64,000 nucleotides of DNA. Source: Streptomyces europaeiscabiei (GTDB lineage: Bacteria > Actinomycetota > Actinomycetes > Streptomycetales > Streptomycetaceae). The stretch is taken from the NCBI RefSeq assembly GCF_036346855.1, contig NZ_CP107841.1, forward strand, positions 10,691,583 through 10,755,582, given 5' to 3'. Of the stretch, positions 59,920 to 64,000 are shown piece by piece. Position 1 is the stretch's first letter; each line of letters opens with the position of its first letter. Below the pieces are notes generated by a model, which ran no database searches, was not told where the DNA came from, and was given only the letters and a program-made list of their open reading frames with translations. Both the position numbers and the translations under genes were made by a program.

Positions 59920-62841
59920 TCACTTCTCGGGGGAGTTGTGGTTCACCAGACCGCCCGCGTAGGCCATGCGCAGCAGTTCGGCTTTGGTGTGCTTGCGCAT
60001 CAGCTTGTTCTTGCGCGACATCCGCGCCCTGCCCCGCGCCGCCTGGCGCTCTTCCTCCGTCACGGTGTCGCCCTGGTCGTGCTCCTTCTGCGCCTGCGCG
60101 TCCGACGGCGTGGGCTGGACGGGACCGTCGTCGACCGATGCCGGGCTGGACGGGGCCGGCACCGCTGCCTTCGCCCAGGGCACGCCCAAGGCGGCGAGGG
60201 CGGCCTGCTGTTCGGAGGTGAGCTTGTCCCACCTGGCACGGGTGTTCGAGTTCCATACGCCCAGTTTCACGATCACCGGTTCCGTCTCGCCGTCGACCAT
60301 GATCTGCTCGCTGTGCCCGCGCGGCGTGGGCTTGTCCGCGCCTTCCCGTTCGACCCACTGCGCGAGGGCCGCCAGCCCTCGCTGGAACGCCTGTTCCGCC
60401 TTGCTCGGACCCTTCGCCGTACGCGTGGCCGCCGGGGCGGGAGACGGCGCTTCAAGTGGCTGTACGCCCAGCTGGGACAGCCGCTCCTGCTGCTCGGTGG
60501 ACAGCTGCGCCCAGGTGCCCGGCTGGGTCTGCCGCTGGAGCCACCGTCCGAGGTCGTCGCCGTCCATGAGTACGCCGGGTGCGATGTCGGGCAGGTGGCC
60601 GTCGGCGTCGACGAGGTCGGCGAGGATGCGGTAGTGGCGTTGCCAGTCGAGCGGCCAGGGGCAGTTCCAGTCCGGGTCGACCGCCGCCAGCTGCTTGGCG
60701 CGCTCCGCCGCCCGCTCAGCGTCCTTCCCGAGACCGCCCTTCCGCCTGAGATTGGCGACATGCTGCCCGACCGGCACCATCGCTTCGCCCTCGCCCCACA
60801 TCTGGTCCTGACGCGGAGCAAGGTGCCCGGTGGACCGCCGGTACGACCGCAGCGCGGCGAGCTTGGTCTCCCAGGCTTCCTCGCCCGGCTCCCACACCAT
60901 CCCGGCCTCGGGAGCGTCCAGGAGCTCCTTGCGCCGCGGTTCCAGTTCCCCGGCCCGTAGTGCCTTTCGCTGGTGGTGCACCCACCTGCCCAGGGGAAAG
61001 TCCTTCGTGACGCCCACCGTCGTCTCGGTGTCGTAGGGGACGGCGTAGAGGCCGGTGATGTGGTTCTCCTTCCGCCAGCGGATGAGGGCTTGGTATCCCT
61101 CGAGCCACACCAGCGAGTCCGGCCGGTAGACGCGGGTGCGCAGGAAAGTGGCGATCGTGGCCGCGTCGCGGGGAGTGGAGAAGTGGAGCAGGGCGGATTC
61201 GGCGGCGGCCTGGGTGTCGTCGTGCTCCTGGTCCTCGCCGTCGCCCTCGCCGTCCGCGCCGACGATCCGGCCCTCCTCATCGCGCTGCACGTGGATCTTG
61301 CGGGCGTGCTTGCCCCGGCTGAGGGCGCGGGAGGCGAGCTGCTCGACAAGTCGTTCATCATGACTGCGGAGCCCTTGCAAAACGGCTACAAGGGGGCGAA
61401 AACTGGCGCTGGCGACCATGTCGGTGGGGTCCTCGTTCGGCTCCAGGAAGATCGGCACGATGATCCTGGCAATCTTCGTGCTGCCGTCGCGGTTCAACCT
61501 CAGCGCGCGGCCGATGTTCTGCACGATCTCCACCTGCGAGCCGCGGGTGTCGGCGAAGCAGATGGCCTCGACTCCCCGTTCGCCGGTGATGTCGACGCCT
61601 TCTCCGAGCACGCGAACGCTGGCGAGGAAGGCGCGGTGGACCCGGCGCCCGGTGGCGTCGATGCCGTTGGCGAACTGCCGCAGCACCTCGCGGCGTTCGG
61701 CTACGAGGTGGTCGCCGCACAGCCACGCCGACCAGACGCGGTCCGGGGGTACGTGGCGGCTGGCCTCGAGTTCGTAGAACTCCGCGTCGATCGAGGACTT
61801 CGGCAGCCGGTCGGCGGCGGCCAGGTCGTCGTCAGAGGTGTCGTTCATGTACAGCTCGGCCGCCGTCTCGGGCAGCTTCTCCGCGAACGCGGCGGCCTCC
61901 TCCACCTTCTGGTGGAACGTCATGACGGTCTTGAGGTTCCACTTCGCCGCGTGCTCCAGGAGCGCGGTTTGCAGGAGCGCCAGGCGCCGGCCGCGCCGGG
62001 CTTCCTCGGACTCCCCGACGACGGGGGAGGGGTCGCGGATCTCCAGGACGTCGATCTCGAACCCGGCGAGAATCTCGCGATCGATCGCCTCCGAGAGTCC
62101 GAGCTCTGCGAGCCACGTGCCGTAGGTGCCGTCCGGGTCGTCGGCCATGGTCGCGATCTCCGCCTCCTGGCCGTCCGCGCCCTTCTGTGGGCGGGCGGCG
62201 GCGAGGATGCGCGGCGTGGCGGTCAGGTAGAGCCGGAAGGCGGCGGGGATGCGGGCGTTGTCGTGGATGGCAGCCCAAGGCCGCCCGAGATCACCGGCGG
62301 TGCCGTGGGCCTCATCCACGATGGCGAGGTCGAAGCCGGTCATGCGCTGGCCGTACAGGCGGTCTCCGCCTGTCAGAGCGGCCTCCAGCGGCCCGCGAAC
62401 CTTGCGCTGGCCCTCGGGTGCGTCGATGTCCTCGCGGTCCACGAGCGAGGCGTACGTGGCGAACACGACCACCGGCCCGGACCCGGCCCACAGGGCCAGC
62501 TGGATCGGGTTGGTGGTGGTCCGCACGCCCAGCTCCTTCAGCACCGGGTCGTTCTCCAGCGAGCACACCGCGACCATCGGGGCCCGGTGACCGACCAGAC
62601 TCCACGCCTGGGCGGTCTGCGCGAGCAGGTCCAGGGTGGGCACGGTGACGAGGATCCGGCCGTCCGCGAACGACTCCAGCGCGCACGCTGCGGCCGTGAT
62701 CGTCTTGCCCGAGCCGGTCGCTGACACGATCGTGCCCCGGGCGCCCTGCGGGGGCACAGATGACCTTGAAGGGAATCCCACCCACCTACGGAAAGCAGAC
62801 CTCTGGTCAACCTGGTGTTCCCGAAGCTGAATACCCGGCAT
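59920..62841 (-). CDS. ttrA: Telomere-proximal helicase, TtrA-like
   Basis: 973 residues. A SF2 DEAD/DEAH-type core: Walker A SATGSGKTITAAACAL (residues ~40-55), motif II LAIVDEAHGTAGD, motif III LTATPRIL, helicase_C motifs VRVLGEGVDITGERGVEAIC and GSQVEIVQNIGRALRLNRD. The C-terminal half carries helicase-associated (HA) repeats (WETKLAALRSYRRSTGHLAP, WQRHYRILADLVDADGHLPD, QERLSQLGVQPLEAPSP). Homologues sit at the very ends of Streptomyces chromosomes and linear plasmids; TtrA has been linked to conjugal transfer of linear DNA. The ATG has GGGGGAGG 8 nt upstream. It is transcribed inward from the telomere, after the terminal ORF. Confidence 0.92.
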   Translation of the reverse strand: MPGIQLREHQVDQRSAFRRWVGFPSRSSVPPQGARGTIVSATGSGKTITAAACALESFADGRILVTVPTLDLLAQTAQAWSLVGHRAPMVAVCSLENDPVLKELGVRTTTNPIQLALWAGSGPVVVFATYASLVDREDIDAPEGQRKVRGPLEAALTGGDRLYGQRMTGFDLAIVDEAHGTAGDLGRPWAAIHDNARIPAAFRLYLTATPRILAAARPQKGADGQEAEIATMADDPDGTYGTWLAELGLSEAIDREILAGFEIDVLEIRDPSPVVGESEEARRGRRLALLQTALLEHAAKWNLKTVMTFHQKVEEAAAFAEKLPETAAELYMNDTSDDDLAAADRLPKSSIDAEFYELEASRHVPPDRVWSAWLCGDHLVAERREVLRQFANGIDATGRRVHRAFLASVRVLGEGVDITGERGVEAICFADTRGSQVEIVQNIGRALRLNRDGSTKIARIIVPIFLEPNEDPTDMVASASFRPLVAVLQGLRSHDERLVEQLASRALSRGKHARKIHVQRDEEGRIVGADGEGDGEDQEHDDTQAAAESALLHFSTPRDAATIATFLRTRVYRPDSLVWLEGYQALIRWRKENHITGLYAVPYDTETTVGVTKDFPLGRWVHHQRKALRAGELEPRRKELLDAPEAGMVWEPGEEAWETKLAALRSYRRSTGHLAPRQDQMWGEGEAMVPVGQHVANLRRKGGLGKDAERAAERAKQLAAVDPDWNCPWPLDWQRHYRILADLVDADGHLPDIAPGVLMDGDDLGRWLQRQTQPGTWAQLSTEQQERLSQLGVQPLEAPSPAPAATRTAKGPSKAEQAFQRGLAALAQWVEREGADKPTPRGHSEQIMVDGETEPVIVKLGVWNSNTRARWDKLTSEQQAALAALGVPWAKAAVPAPSSPASVDDGPVQPTPSDAQAQKEHDQGDTVTEEERQAARGRARMSRKNKLMRKHTKAELLRMAYAGGLVNHNSPEK

Positions 62842-62885
62842 TTAGCAATCCTCCCCCTGACTCGTTTTCTGACCGTTTCGGGAAA

Positions 62886-63419
62886 TCACCGGGACGGCGT
62901 GAAGGGCGGGACTGAAACCGTACCGTCCTCGGTGACCACGACTCGCTCGGCGAGCTGCGCCAGGACCTGGGCAGGCATGAGCCCGGCCCGATCGGCCGCC
63001 GCGCGGATCAGCCGGCCGGGTGCGGCAGACAGCCACAGCTCCGCCCGCAGGTCATCCGCCTCCTCCCGCCGCCGCGCCTCGAAGGCGGCCTGGGCAGCGA
63101 GAGCGCCGTCGCGCTGCTCCTCGCGCTCCTGAGCCCATTTGGAGCCTGGAGTGTCCCGCTCCGCCTTGTACGCTCCCCAACCGGCCTGAGCCATCAAGTC
63201 CCTGACGCGCCGCCACTCCACATGCTTGGCAGCCCACACGGAAGCCAGTCGCTCCGGATCCATCTCGAACTCGGAGAAGGAATCGCCCCGCCTCAACTGC
63301 TCCGCTGTCTCGCGCTCGCGGGCAGCAGCCTCCGTGACCTTCTCCGCAACGGCGGCCATGTCGAGACCGTTTGCCTGGCGCCTAACTTGTTCCCGTGCCG
63401 CATCCTGAGCGCACCACAT
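62886..63419 (-). CDS. Terminal ORF next to the telomere
   Basis: 177 residues. The ATG at 63419 (MWCAQDAAREQVRRQANGLD) has GGAAAGGG 6-7 nt upstream. Almost entirely alpha-helical and charged (VTEAAARERETAEQLRRGDS, AAKHVEWRRVRDLMAQAGWG, REEQRDGALAAQAAFEARRR), with a short C-terminal LMPAQVLAQLAERVVVTEDG. It is the last gene before the telomere and 44 nt upstream of the helicase, presumably co-transcribed. Similar proteins precede TtrA-type helicases at other Streptomyces ends; function unknown. Confidence 0.8.
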   Translation of the reverse strand: MWCAQDAAREQVRRQANGLDMAAVAEKVTEAAARERETAEQLRRGDSFSEFEMDPERLASVWAAKHVEWRRVRDLMAQAGWGAYKAERDTPGSKWAQEREEQRDGALAAQAAFEARRREEADDLRAELWLSAAPGRLIRAAADRAGLMPAQVLAQLAERVVVTEDGTVSVPPFTPSR

Positions 63420-63578
63420 ACGGTTTCCCTTTCCTTTTTGCCGAGTATCGGATTCCGCCCGTGTGATGGTTGGCGGGTGTCCTGTGTTTCCGCCAACGGT
63501 ACATGCTGCATCAACCTGATGCAGCCACCACACTGGAACCCACGCGAACGAGCGACCCCCACCCCTCGTAGCCAGCCT
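63420..63578. promoter_or_regulatory. Promoter region of the terminal operon
   Basis: No gene. This stretch lies between the telomeric palindromes and the terminal ORF and must hold its promoter; the T-rich TTTCCCTTTCCTTTTT (63422-63439) on the plus strand provides the purine-rich ribosome-binding site on the minus strand. Confidence 0.5.
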
Positions 63579-63850
63579 GGCCCGCGTCAGCGGGCCCCAG
63601 GGTTCTGGAGGCGCAGCCGGAAGAACCGTCAGGCGGGGGAGCGTAGCGGACCCGCCCCGGGAGTCCGCAGGACTCCCCAACTCCCCAACCACACACCCGA
63701 CTAGCCGCACCTGACATGCCCTCAGCCAGGGGCGCGCACCGCACGCCGTGCCGACCGCGCAGCGGCCGGCCCCACCCGATCCCGGAGCACAGCGAAGGGA
63801 TCCGCCCACGCATCGCGTGGGCAGCGGGAGCGCAGCGACCGCCCTCCTTG
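63579..63850. repeat. Subtelomeric palindromes, inner part
   Basis: A series of hairpins, several with a GCA loop: GGCCCGC-GTCA-GCGGGCC (63579-63596), GGTTCT..GGC-GCA-GCC..AGAACC (63601-63627), GGCGGG...CCCGCC (63632-63656), GGGAGTCC-GCA-GGACTCCC (63659-63677), GATCCC...GGGATC (63778-63802) and GCCCACGC-ATC-GCGTGGGC (63804-63822). They become less regular away from the end. Confidence 0.8.
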
Positions 63851-64000
63851 CACATCGCGCAGCGATGTGACCCAACTCGATTGCGCAGCAATTGAGTTGC
63901 TGCGATGGGCGCAGCCCATCGCCAGCGCTTCCGCGGAGCGGAAGCGCAACACCCGTGCGCAGCACGGGTGTTCGCTTGCACATCGCGCAGCGATGTGGTA
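63851..64000. other. Streptomyces-type telomere (terminal palindromes II onward)
   Basis: Five to six close-packed palindromes, nearly all with a GCA (or GGA) triloop: CACATCGC-GCA-GCGATGTG (63979-63997 and again 63851-63869), an 11-bp AACACCCGTGC-GCA arm pair (63948-63972), GCGCTTCCGC-GGA (63925-63947), GCGATGGGC-GCA (63902-63922) and CAACTCGATTGC-GCA (63873-63899). Read from the end inward this is the archetypal Streptomyces telomere, in which single-stranded 3' ends fold into hairpins during end patching. The archetypal outermost CCCGCGGAGCGGG palindrome would come just beyond GTGGTA and is not in the window. Confidence 0.93.

Overview
The window is high-GC actinobacterial DNA, almost certainly a Streptomyces chromosome arm (or large linear plasmid). 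This rests on codon use with G/C third positions, GTG starts, AfsR/SARP and NarL regulators, DUF2690 and DUF4238 proteins, and above all the right edge. The last ~420 bases are packed GCA-triloop palindromes of the archetypal Streptomyces telomere type. They are preceded by a TtrA-like terminal helicase, a Tap-Tpg pair and a second Tpg-like gene. The sequence stops at GTGGTA, which in the known telomere family lies directly inside the outermost 13-nt palindrome, so only the extreme tip seems to be missing.

Layout. 1-11.5 kb: the 5' part of an AfsR-type regulator, a DUF2690 secreted protein with a strong terminator, a secreted subtilase with a P-domain, a TetR regulator, a maleylpyruvate-isomerase-like protein, a lipoprotein and a HEAT-repeat protein, separated by decayed fragments (YhgE-like, carbohydrate-binding tail). 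11.5-22.1 kb: remnants of a phosphoribosyltransferase, IS200/IS605, IS1182-type, IS5, IS630, IS110 and ISL3 elements around intact genes. The intact genes are a TolB-like propeller, an FAD monooxygenase and a membrane protein-histidine kinase-response regulator operon. 22-29 kb: small single genes (DUF4259, SnoaL-like, SMI1/KNR4), a frameshifted pterin dehydratase, a divergent MerR/methyltransferase pair and a ThuA plus Gfo/Idh/MocA pair. 29-43 kb: IS1380, IS3, IS110, IS6 and Tn3 remnants. Among them are two tandem 38-residue secreted peptides, an arsC fragment, a GH115 glucuronidase with a LacI-type operator, an RTX-like secreted protein, a divergent TetR/SDR pair and an unknown 510-residue protein.

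43.4-48.3 kb: a four-gene, translationally coupled transposition module. It encodes an HTH-AAA+ fusion, a DDE transposase of the TnsB/Mu type, a second AAA+ protein and an unrecognised fourth protein. The first protein joins a TnsB-like N-terminal DNA-binding region to a TnsC-like ATPase.

48.3-64 kb: the telomere-maintenance end. It carries a Tpg paralogue, a small coiled-coil/winged-helix gene behind a striking inverted-repeat operator, tap-tpg, a two-gene operon of unknown function, a PIN-domain protein next to a winged-helix protein with a hydrophobic tail, a degenerate AAA-like gene, a DUF4238 protein, a small cysteine-rich protein, the terminal helicase, a terminal ORF and the telomere. 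Tap and Tpg are known to prime and cap linear Streptomyces ends. The helicase is of the TtrA type associated with chromosome ends. The accessory genes between them look like a fast-evolving, mobile-element-rich and possibly defensive subtelomere.
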